From: Venturia oleaginea | Taxonomy: Eukaryota; Ascomycota; Dothideomycetes; Venturiales; Venturiaceae | Direction of reading: 5' to 3' | DNA length: 64,000 bases | NCBI GenBank assembly: GCA_013176395.1 | Contig: JABMLP010000024.1 | Coordinates: 664,808 to 728,807, forward strand | Shown here: piece after piece, positions 31,343-39,259 of the stretch | How positions within the stretch are numbered: position 1 is the stretch's first letter | How the letters are laid out: every line of letters begins with the position of its first letter | Notes under the pieces: model-generated | Database searches by the model: none | What the model was told of the DNA's origin: nothing | Seen by the model: the letters and a program-made list of their open reading frames with translations, nothing else | Program-made: the position numbers and the translations under genes

Positions 31343-31944
31343 TCATGCCTTCTCCGCTTTAGATTTTGTCTCCTCAAGATGCTTCAAGAAGCCGTTTGTA
31401 AACCTGACCATCTGTTCGTACGCCGTAACAAACCCATCATTGGCACCGTAGTATGGATCTATCACTTGCTCGCCCTTCTTGCCTCCAAAGTCTCCAAACA
31501 GCATGATCTTGCCCATCTCGTTCTCGCCGTCTTTGGACTCTCCCTTGGCTTTGCTCCTACATGCGCGGTCCCGCATCGAATGTAGATCGTCAAGATTCTG
31601 CGCGTCCATGGCAAATATCCAATGGAAGTTGTCAAAGTCCTCTGCCGTGACCGTCCTTGCACCATGTTTGTACTTGGTTATACCATTTGCTTTCAGAGTC
31701 TTCATTGTTCTCGGATCTGGCGAAGAGCCCGTGTGGAAGCCTCCGGTGCCAGCTGAGTCGACTTCGGCGACGAGAGGGTAATCTGGATGGTTCGTGACGT
31801 GTCTAAATACACCTTCGGCCATAGGGGAACGACCTAAGACTGATCAGTATGGTTGTGCGAAGGTGTTGGGACGGAGAACTGCGTACATATGTTTCCCAGA
31901 CACACGAACAAGACCGAGACGGGCTCGGGCTGGGAGGAAGCCAT
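31343..31944 (-). CDS. Low-molecular-weight protein tyrosine phosphatase (182 aa)
   Basis: Two exons, 31887-31944 and 31343-31833, with a 53-nt intron (31834-31886; GTACGC donor, TAG acceptor) that splits the active-site Cys-containing stretch. The spliced N-terminus is MASSQPEPVSVLFVCLGNIC followed by RSPMAEGVF, so the P-loop CLGNICRS (Cx5R) is complete only after splicing. The unspliced ORF would begin at an internal Met beyond the active site. The general-acid loop reads VIDPYYGANDGF (DPYY) near residue 145, matching class II tyrosine phosphatases. It hydrolyses phosphotyrosine in cytosolic proteins and is probably a single-copy conserved gene. Length is close to the usual 155-165 plus a short insert rich in Lys/Glu (about residues 110-125). 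Confidence 0.93.
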
Positions 31945-32021
31945 TTATGCTTTCAGAGTCGCACCGTCGATTGGATGTGAGAAAGTTGGGGGAGTTGATC
32001 GCCGAGATGCGCAGCATCATA

Positions 32022-32044
32022 GCCGTACCGTACCGTACCGTACC
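32022..32044. repeat. CCGTA pentanucleotide microsatellite
   Basis: Four tandem CCGTA units plus a partial one, about 80 bp upstream of the LMW phosphatase start. Confidence 0.8.
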
Positions 32045-32147
32045 CGCACTTAGGGGTGCTTCTCAACTGGGCGCAACGTACTGGCCAGAATATTTTCTGC
32101 CAGCGACACGTGCAGTCCGCCAAGTCGGTGTAATCACGGTCCCACCA

Positions 32148-32348
32148 TGTTACGCAGAGGCTATGGCTCAAAGTAATATAGCTGGATTTGGCTAATCCGT
32201 ACAATAAATAGTAGGGTTCAAGTGGTCCGGGGCGACAATATCGTATCAAGCAAGTGAAGCGAAGTTTGCAAGATATAAGAGTCGTGAATTGTGCTAAGTA
32301 GCTAAAAGCAATAGCGAAGTAACTAGAGAGTGAAGATACGAGACTCTA
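32148..32348. repeat. Partial LTR (family of 51678-52070)
   Basis: Begins TGTTACGCAGAGGCTATGGC and matches the first ~200 bp of the solo LTR at 51678-52070. It stops matching just before the CCTAACAC repeat at 32359, so it was truncated there. Confidence 0.7.
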
Positions 32349-32358
32349 TCCAAAATGA

Positions 32359-32778
32359 CCTAACACATAGATTCTTGGGGATTACGCCGTAATCCGAGTT
32401 ATCATTGGTTGATCCGGACTTATCGATAAGAAGCACAGACATTGTCCACCATAATCTACACCAAAATCCGATTGACAAGATTCTCTACCATTCCACCCAT
32501 TGTAGACATCCAAAACACCACTGATAATGTCTAGTAGACCATATCAACTACCTTCGTTCTTACGTGTCCGCACAGATTCCTGCGTGATTGTCTGTTCTGA
32601 CCATGGCTCGTCTTAGGTGAAGGCAAACTTGGATCGACACCTTCGCGATGGGCACCTTCTCAACTCAAAAGCGAGAGCGCCTGTCCTTGCACACATCAAC
32701 TCTATCGGTATTGCCAATGGGATAGATGATGTAGTCGGTCCAATTGACAGAATTAGGCCAATTCCTGGTCTCCCTATT
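32359..32778 (+). repeat. CCTAACAC repeat, copy A, with decayed OrsD-like ORF
   Basis: Begins CCTAACACATAGATTC and continues with two palindromes, GGATTACGCCGTAATCC and CTTATCGATAAG. It matches copy B (44749 leftward) over ~420 bp by eye with several substitutions. Its OrsD-like frame (starting ATG 32527) has an in-frame stop at the position of Tyr in copy B and later frame changes. It is cut at 32778 by the gypsy LTR. Confidence 0.8.
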
Positions 32779-32958
32779 TGTCACGGCGAGCATTGAACCA
32801 GACAGAATGAACTAAGATTCCATTTACTCAGTGTGATGAGAGAATATCAGATAGAGAGTAAGTAACTACGGGGCGCGCGAGTTGATGTTCCTCTCGCCAC
32901 AGTGTGGCTGCGAAACGTTGTCATGTGACAAAGATGGCCACCATGCCATGCCGTCACA
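32779..32958 (-). repeat. 3' LTR of the second gypsy element (180 bp)
   Basis: TGTCACGGCG...GCCGTCACA on the plus strand. On the coding strand it begins TGTGACGGCATGGCATGG and resembles the outer solo LTR at 1226-1677. Confidence 0.8.
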
Positions 32959-32970
32959 TCACCCCCCCTT
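32959..32970 (-). other. Polypurine tract of the second gypsy element
   Basis: On the coding strand AAGGGGGGGTGA directly abuts the LTR start TGTGACGG. Confidence 0.8.
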
Positions 32971-33088
32971 CAATGAGCCAAATGTATACCGAGTAGGGCT
33001 ATAAGGTATCATCTTGGCGTGCTGAATTTGTCATCCGAACGCCATCAAGCCCAATACAAAAACCGTTAAATGCATCATCCCAACACGG

Positions 33089-36000
33089 CTAGCGCTTGTT
33101 CATCCTTCTCCGCATTTTCGTTATCCTTCCTTTGGTAACTGCAGCGTTGTCATCCTCATGAGGCAGGTCTTCAATCTCGCGGTCAAATGCATCCTGCCAT
33201 TCATCGAGTCTCAATGGTGGTCCGTCCGTATCTGGGTTGTCATCGTGGTAGAGACGGAGCAGCTTTGGCGAGTTCTTGAAACTCTCCGCGTCGTACCAAG
33301 TGTTATCTGGGTCCCAGCCTTTCCATGATACCATGTATTGGGGTTTGCGACGGTGAATACGGCTACCGAGTATTTTTTCAACTTCCCATTCCACGTTGCC
33401 ATGGATCTCATAGCTGTCGTTCTCATCGTTGGCGTTCTGCTGCCCTGGTAGCCCTTCGAGGGATGCCTTTCGAAGCCGGTCTGAGTGGAACACGTTGCCA
33501 ACCTTGTAGCTCTCGGGTAGCTTGACAATCCAAGAGTGTCCCTTCCTTCCAATGATGAGGAATGGGCCTACTACAGGATTGTCAAGCTTGTCGCAGGGTC
33601 GATCAGTAATCCAAGCCTTCTTTATAATGTATACTGAATCTCCAATGCCAGTCTCCTCATTGAAGCCGAAGTCCTCCTCTCGTCGTTTCTTGTTCGCCTG
33701 CGTCGATTGTCGGGCTTGGGCTTTGAATAGTTGTTCCTTTGCGAACTTCCATGCGTTATACATTCGTGTCGCATACTGCTGTGCTTCTTGGCGATCCATC
33801 CTCTCTGTTGCAGTGTTGCCTTCTGTGTGTGAATCCCAGTCGTAGTGCATCCGCGGTACGAATCCCATTTCGATCTCTGAGGGTGACAGTCCTGTTGACT
33901 CGCGTGGTGACGATGCTGCTGCGAAATCCATTGCTGGTAGCAATTCAGACCAATTGTCCTGGTAGTGATTCACGAAGTGCCGAAGCTTCTGCTGTAGTGC
34001 TTGGTTGACAATTTCGGTTTGGCCATCAGTCTGCGCGTGTTCTGCGGTACTTCGTCTGAGTTTGATTCCGAGAATAAGGCTTAATTCATCCCAAAAGGCT
34101 GAGATAAATCGAGGGTCCTGGTCGGACACAATGGTGTCGGGTAAGCCGTAGATACGATAGATGTATTCATAGTACATCCGAGCGGCGTCTTTAGCCTTTA
34201 CGGTCTTCTGGCAGGGAATCGAGAAAGGTCTCTTTCCAAGGCGGTCAACTACTACGAACACGTTGTCGTAACCATGCTTGTCCTTGTTAAACGACATGAA
34301 ATCCATTGATACATGCTGCCATGGGCGATCAGGAATGGGGAGAGGCTTCAATAGTCCAGGGGTCTTATCTCGAGGGACTGACGATCTCCTGCATGACTGA
34401 CAGGCGGCGACGTATCGATCGATGTCTCCATTCATACGAGGCCAGTAGAATTTGCGGGTGACGATCTTACGGGTCTTGTTTCGTCCGGGGTGCGCTGCTG
34501 GCAGCGAGGCATGAATTTCATTTAGCAGTTGAGTACGGAGGTTGTCGTCTTCAGGCACGAATAATCTTCCTTGGTAGAGCAACAGCCCGTCCTGCAACCT
34601 CAAATAGGTATAATCCTTCTGAGCGAGAACTCTCCATTCGTCAAGTGAATTAGATTCCCGGTTCGCTTTGAGTAACCGATCCACCAGCAACATCTGGTTG
34701 CTATCGAGGTCCAGAGGGCAGAGTTCCACTCCAATCTGGTCATCTTTTACCATTTGCATAGTCCTAGCCGCATTTGCTTTGGCCTTTTGTGATTTCAGTT
34801 CATCGGCCTTGCGAGAGAGAGCGTCGGCAATGATATTTTCTTTGCCTGGCCGGTAGACGATCTTGAAGTTGTATCCAGAGATCAAATCAGCCCAACGTGC
34901 TTGCCGTTGGTTTAGTAGCCTCTTTGTCGTAAAGTACTCCAGGGCACGATGGTCGGTAATCGCGGTAAATTGTAATTGGGCTCCTCGAAGAAGTGCACTC
35001 CACTCCTCCAGGCCTCGGATCAACGCTAGCATTTCCTTGTCATGGATCTCGTAATTCAGTTCATGAGTGTCCATTGTTTTGCTGTAGAAAGCTACAGGGT
35101 GCCATTCGCCATCCTTTCCAAGTTGGGAGAGAGTGCCTGCTACTACTCCATCGGATGCGTCGGTCTCCATTCGGGTTTCGGCGAACGGGTCATAGAGGGC
35201 TAGGCACGGAGCTGTTGTCAATGCATGCTTGAGCTTCTCAAAGGACTCCATGCAATCTTCATCAAAGTCGAAAGGGGTATCCTTTCTGGTTAGCCTGATA
35301 AGTGGTTTTGCCAGCCTTCCAAAATTTCGGATGAAGCGTCTGTAGAAATTACAGAAGCCGATGAAAGACTGAGTCTGCCTCACGGTTCGTGGTTGCTTCC
35401 AGTGTTTGACGATGGCTACCTTGTCTGGGTCGACGCGTATACCGGAGGTACTGATGATAAATCCAAGGTACTTTGTCTCAGTGACATCGAATTCGCTTTT
35501 CTTGATATCTGCCTGGAGTCCTGCAGCGCGTAGTCGTTCAAGAACTTTGTGTACGTGAGCCGTATGCTCCAAGGGGTCCTCTGAATAGATCAAAATGTCA
35601 TCAAGGTAAGCGGTACAGAAGTCGTCGAGGTAGTCCATCAGGATGGTGTTCATGTATCTCTGCCATGTAGCAGGTCCATTGACCAATCCTTCCATCATGA
35701 CTTTGCATTTGAAGCTTCCGTAGCGAGTTCGAAACGTAGTGAGGTCTTCAGAGTCCGGGTCCATCCGAATTCGATGGAAAGCTTGTCGGATATCTAGCTT
35801 TGTAAAGATCTTGGCCTTTGACAATCTAGCCATTGTCTCTGTGATGAGCGGAATAGGATATCGGTCTTTCTTTGTGAGCGTGTTGAGTCTGCGGTAATCA
35901 ATACAGAAGCGGAACTTCTGCTTCTCCCCCTCGGGCGTGGGCTTCTTGACAATGAGCACAGGTGATGCAAATGGTGACGAGCTGGTCTCAATAAAGCCTG

Positions 36001-37435
36001 ATTCCAAGTTCTTCAAGAGCCATTCTTTGATAAACTGTAGCTCATCCAAGGACATATTGTAGAGTGGACAGAAACCGGGCGCAGCCTTTCCTTCATCCAA
36101 CACAATAACGTGGTCAACGCCTTCTCGGTGTTCTGCCAGTCGATTTGAGTTTGCTTCTGAGAAGCAGTCCTTATATAGTATATGCTTATTAGGTAGCTTC
36201 TTCTCGATCATTGTTCTCATCTCCGGGGATTCGTCCTCTGGGAGTTCACCTTGCAGTGCTGCTAGGGCGATTTTCAGCCGGTCATGGTGGTCCTCAGTGG
36301 AATCGATTCCTCGTTCCTTCCTGAGCTCACTCATCCTCTTTTCGATTTCATACAAGGATATGGATCCAGCGGTGACTTCTTTGTCTTTTAAGTTCAAGCG
36401 GAAACCTGAAGAGTTGATCATACAGAGGTCAAGCTTCTTACCCGCAATCTTTGAGCTATCGTGTCCGGAATCCAAGGCGTTGATATCTGTACCGGCTGCC
36501 TTTAATTGCTTATCCATGATGCGGTAGCCTCTTGCTTGCTCCCATTTCAGTGTCTGGTAATATCTGACCGGCAGGTCTTCTTCTTGGTAGTTACCGAAAT
36601 TGGAGAGGTCTGAACAACTACTATCAGTGTTGCTTTCCGAGTCTACAGAGACGTCTTCTTCTGAAGTGTCGATCGTATCATTCTCGCGTACCAGTGGCGT
36701 TGACTCCGCGTTTCTTACTATCGATGGCTCGAGTTCGTTAGATTGAGGTCGGGTCGATTTCGGCCGTTTGAGCAGCTGTACGTTGTCCCGAAACCGTTTA
36801 GCCTGGTTGCCGGCTCTCCGAAGATCATCCTGTCTCATTCTCTTTTCTCTCTTGTCGATATTGTTCTGGATAGCCTCCGAATTAACCGTCACTTTCCTAT
36901 CCTCCTCCACCATCACTACCTTCTGTATCGGTGTCTCTCTCTTTCGGCCATCCTTCCAGATAATGCGCTGCATCTCGGGATCCGGTACGACCTTGTTGTG
37001 AGCCATCCACGTCCTTCCCAGAATTACATCGTGGTGTCCTAATGTTACTTCCAGGAAAGGAACGTTATACTCCTGCCTTCCGTCGATTTCCATGTGCAAC
37101 AGCGTTGCATGCGATATTGCCTCCTCCTGATTTCCTTTGTAACCGGTCGCCGTAGCTTGTGTCTCGAGGGCTCGTCGATCCACGTTTGGGAGTAGGTGTC
37201 GCAGCTTCTGTGCGCATCGTCGGTTAATGAAGGCATAATCGTTTGCTCCGGTGTCAAGAAGAGCTCGGGATCGGACACCCATGCCGTTGAAGTAGAGGAT
37301 AACATCGAAAGTGAAAGCGTTGCCGCCGAACAACTTAAGAGATGAGACATTGAAGTTTTGCACCTGATATCGGAAAGAAAGATCTCGATTGCTAGGACCT
37401 GGCATGGTGACTTTTACCAGGTCTATGCTTTTGGG
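33089..37435 (-). CDS. Pol polyprotein of the second gypsy element (PR-RT-RH-IN-chromodomain)
   Basis: Frame open from the slip site 37429-37435 through ATG 37405 to the stop at 33089, 1438 aa from the ATG, no internal stop. Residues counted from the ATG: protease ALLDTGANDYAFI near 45. A long acidic linker (~230-330) follows. RT motifs are FRFCIDYRRLNTLTKKDRYP and YLDDILIYS near 600, RNase H is METDASDGVVAGTLS near 750, and the integrase finger is HPGRNKT...CQSCRR near 975-1010. Integrase core motifs are VSMDFMSF, SDQDPRF (~1097) and HAQTDGQTE. A chromodomain (VEKILGSR...YMVSWKGW, ~1335-1375) is near the C-terminus. The pol ORF is intact even though the element lacks its 5' LTR. Confidence 0.93.
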   Translation of the reverse strand, partial: PKSIDLVKVTMPGPSNRDLSFRYQVQNFNVSSLKLFGGNAFTFDVILYFNGMGVRSRALLDTGANDYAFINRRCAQKLRHLLPNVDRRALETQATATGYKGNQEEAISHATLLHMEIDGRQEYNVPFLEVTLGHHDVILGRTWMAHNKVVPDPEMQRIIWKDGRKRETPIQKVVMVEEDRKVTVNSEAIQNNIDKREKRMRQDDLRRAGNQAKRFRDNVQLLKRPKSTRPQSNELEPSIVRNAESTPLVRENDTIDTSEEDVSVDSESNTDSSCSDLSNFGNYQEEDLPVRYYQTLKWEQARGYRIMDKQLKAAGTDINALDSGHDSSKIAGKKLDLCMINSSGFRLNLKDKEVTAGSISLYEIEKRMSELRKERGIDSTEDHHDRLKIALAALQGELPEDESPEMRTMIEKKLPNKHILYKDCFSEANSNRLAEHREGVDHVIVLDEGKAAPGFCPLYNMSLDELQFIKEWLLKNLESGFIETSSSPFASPVLIVKKPTPEGEKQKFRFCIDYRRLNTLTKKDRYPIPLITETMARLSKAKIFTKLDIRQAFHRIRMDPDSEDLTTFRTRYGSFKCKVMMEGLVNGPATWQRYMNTILMDYLDDFCTAYLDDILIYSEDPLEHTAHVHKVLERLRAAGLQADIKKSEFDVTETKYLGFIISTSGIRVDPDKVAIVKHWKQPRTVRQTQSFIGFCNFYRRFIRNFGRLAKPLIRLTRKDTPFDFDEDCMESFEKLKHALTTAPCLALYDPFAETRMETDASDGVVAGTLSQLGKDGEWHPVAFYSKTMDTHELNYEIHDKEMLALIRGLEEWSALLRGAQLQFTAITDHRALEYFTTKRLLNQRQARWADLISGYNFKIVYRPGKENIIADALSRKADELKSQKAKANAARTMQMVKDDQIGVELCPLDLDSNQMLLVDRLLKANRESNSLDEWRVLAQKDYTYLRLQDGLLLYQGRLFVPEDDNLRTQLLNEIHASLPAAHPGRNKTRKIVTRKFYWPRMNGDIDRYVAACQSCRRSSVPRDKTPGLLKPLPIPDRPWQHVSMDFMSFNKDKHGYDNVFVVVDRLGKRPFSIPCQKTVKAKDAARMYYEYIYRIYGLPDTIVSDQDPRFISAFWDELSLILGIKLRRSTAEHAQTDGQTEIVNQALQQKLRHFVNHYQDNWSELLPAMDFAAASSPRESTGLSPSEIEMGFVPRMHYDWDSHTEGNTATERMDRQEAQQYATRMYNAWKFAKEQLFKAQARQSTQANKKRREEDFGFNEETGIGDSVYIIKKAWITDRPCDKLDNPVVGPFLIIGRKGHSWIVKLPESYKVGNVFHSDRLRKASLEGLPGQQNANDENDSYEIHGNVEWEVEKILGSRIHRRKPQYMVSWKGWDPDNTWYDAESFKNSPKLLRLYHDDNPDTDGPPLRLDEWQDAFDREIEDLPHEDDNAAVTKGRITKMRRRMNKR

Positions 37436-38862
37436 TGTTCTGACTCAATCCCGCCAGCGCCATCCATTACGGAGATGGAGGCCTCTGGGCAGTCCTTCAT
37501 GTAATGTCCCTCCTTCTTACACTTGAAACACTTGCGCTCCTGAGCCAACTGGACCGCCTGATCAATGTTTAATCCTACGTCCTTGTAGCGATTGAATGCT
37601 GCACGTGCTTTCTCGGGGTCTCGCTCCCGTCGACCTCCACCTAATCCATTGTTTCCACCACCGCTGGACTGCCCTTGAGGCGTGCTCGTACCTGCACCGG
37701 TGTTGTTCGAGGAGTTCTGTCGGTTGCCGTTCGAATTGCTGTTCTTCTTGGCCGTAGTTGCAGCGTCGAGAGCCTTGCGCTCTTCTTGTGTCTGGATGTA
37801 GGTTCGGGAAAGGTTGGATGCCTTAAAGCACAGCTTCTCGTAGGTCAGATCTGGGTCGCCGGCTTCTCCTGCTGTACCTTCCTTGAGGCGGGTATACAGC
37901 TTCTCGTGGATATCCTCCTTCCAATCGTCCTTGTCTACCTTGCACTGCATCGCAAGGGTCTCAAATTGATTCTTGAAGTTCAGGAAGTCGGAGTAGGGCT
38001 TCATAGTCAGCGACTTGTACGCCTTCTTTGCGTTTTGCTTCTCAAACGGGTCTGCAAATCGCCCAGTGGTAACCTTCCATACCTTGTCCATTGTACGGTC
38101 GGCCGCATTGATGAGTAGTAGGGCGTCTTTTGCATTAGGTCCCTTTACAAGGTTCATAAAGTAGGCAACAGACATCTCGTCGTCGTAGCCCTCTGCCTTC
38201 AGCTTGTTTTCCATTGCATTGCGCCAATGCTTGTACTCCGTGGGAGTGTATTTGTCAGTCAACAGGTCAGGGTGTGGAAGTTTGATCTTCGAAAAGCCGC
38301 CTTCCGATCGAGAACCAAATCCGGACAAGTCGTCACCCGATTTGAGGTTCTGTCGCAAACTCTGTCGGGTCGCATTGTATTTGATATTAAGAGCTTCATA
38401 CTTGTCGAATATCGCCGCACAAGCTTCCTTTTCTTTTGCTAGTGCTTCCTCCGCACTGTTAAGCATAGCCGTCTGTAGGCGGAGCTCATGAGACTTGCTT
38501 TCGATCGTAGCATCTCTTGCCTTTAGGAGTTCTCCTCCTTTCGCTGCTAACCTATCCGTCAGGTCTAGGCAGATCTCTAGCTGCTGTTGTTTGATATTGC
38601 TGCTATGTATCCATCGAAGAATTTCTTTAACCATCTGTGGCTTCAACTGGTCGTCATTAATAGCAGCCGCAATCGTTGCTTCGCTTGCTAGCCAACCCGT
38701 AGTCGCGTCCGCCCAGGGTACTACAAGTATCAGGTCGTCGGTGTCTTCCTTCCTGCTGTGAGCGATGCGGGTAGCCTTATCGGCATTGTATTCTGGAGCC
38801 TGGAGGTTCAACTCGGTAATGTTGGGCGGTGTTGGGTCGCGACGGTGTGGAGGTGGTTCGGC
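37423..38862 (-). CDS. Gag protein of the second gypsy element, N-terminus disturbed
   Basis: The frame is open from 38862 (after TAA at 38863-38865) but has no ATG near its start; a TTG at 38811 is the first alternative. It has a coiled-coil-like stretch (residues ~110-165), the gag fold with YKHWRNAMENKL and SDFLNFKNQFETLAMQC, a Gly/Ser/Asn-rich linker and one CCHC knuckle, CFKCKKEGHYMKDC, near 430. An ATG-started frame at 39004-38777 (MYEQPTLAGKTPTR...) overlaps it, so a one-base frame change around 38.82-38.86 kb probably separates the true N-terminus from the body. Confidence 0.85.
   Translation of the reverse strand, partial: AEPPPHRRDPTPPNITELNLQAPEYNADKATRIAHSRKEDTDDLILVVPWADATTGWLASEATIAAAINDDQLKPQMVKEILRWIHSSNIKQQQLEICLDLTDRLAAKGGELLKARDATIESKSHELRLQTAMLNSAEEALAKEKEACAAIFDKYEALNIKYNATRQSLRQNLKSGDDLSGFGSRSEGGFSKIKLPHPDLLTDKYTPTEYKHWRNAMENKLKAEGYDDEMSVAYFMNLVKGPNAKDALLLINAADRTMDKVWKVTTGRFADPFEKQNAKKAYKSLTMKPYSDFLNFKNQFETLAMQCKVDKDDWKEDIHEKLYTRLKEGTAGEAGDPDLTYEKLCFKASNLSRTYIQTQEERKALDAATTAKKNSNSNGNRQNSSNNTGAGTSTPQGQSSGGGNNGLGGGRRERDPEKARAAFNRYKDVGLNIDQAVQLAQERKCFKCKKEGHYMKDCPEASISVMDGAGGIESEHPKA
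37429..37435 (-). promoter_or_regulatory. -1 ribosomal frameshift heptamer CCCAAAA
   Basis: At the very end of gag the codons are cac cca aaa gca tag. The heptamer C CCA AAA fits the canonical X XXY YYZ slip pattern in the gag frame. A -1 shift there enters pol, whose frame has no stop before its ATG at 37405. Position and frame are read directly; function is inferred. Confidence 0.7.
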
Positions 38863-39259
38863 TTAATTGAGGCGATGGAGATGATAATTCTGATGATAGA
38901 GGCTCAAAACGGTTGTTCTGCGCTCCTGCTGCCATCTCCTCCCACAAGGGGGCATGGCATGAGCGGGTCGGCGTCTTCCCTGCTAGCGTCGGCTGTTCAT
39001 ACATCTCGTGACCCTATTTCTTGGTGCCACGTGACTATAATCAATCCTGACTGCTCAGCCGCAATTTGCACTGCCTTACTTGTCACTACCCAACTCAATC
39101 GGACTGCTTGACTTCTCCCTTCGTATTTTCTACTATTCTAATCTGTTGCACTCCTCAAAGGTACGAAGCTAGTCGTTTCGATCATTTCCCACTATCGAGT
39201 CATGCTCTCTACTGTATTATAGATTACCCTTTTACTGCACAAAAGCTCTAGGCATCAAT
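38863..39259. other. Junction between gypsy element and NLR gene
   Basis: 397 bp. The left 140 bp still read as gag N-terminus in another frame. The rest should include the promoter of the HET-NLR gene. No LTR, primer-binding site or continuation of copy A is found. Confidence 0.5.

Larger units (their letters stand above)
32779..39004 (-). mobile_element. Second Ty3/gypsy chromovirus, 5' LTR missing
   Basis: On the minus strand: gag, pol, polypurine tract, 3' LTR (32779-32958). No second LTR is found to the right of gag, and the flank of copy A does not resume there, so the 5' end is deleted or was never intact. The rightmost element-like coding sequence is a gag N-terminal frame ending near 39004. 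The left edge TGTCACGGC sits against CTATT (32774-32778). It belongs to a different lineage from the 2011-8151 element. Confidence 0.85.

Noticed and set aside
39014..39018. CTATT right of the second gypsy element as the partner of CTATT at 32774-32778
   Set aside because: The bases after it (TCTTGGTGCC) are not the continuation of copy A (TACCTTGC expected), and no LTR precedes it, so the match is likely chance.
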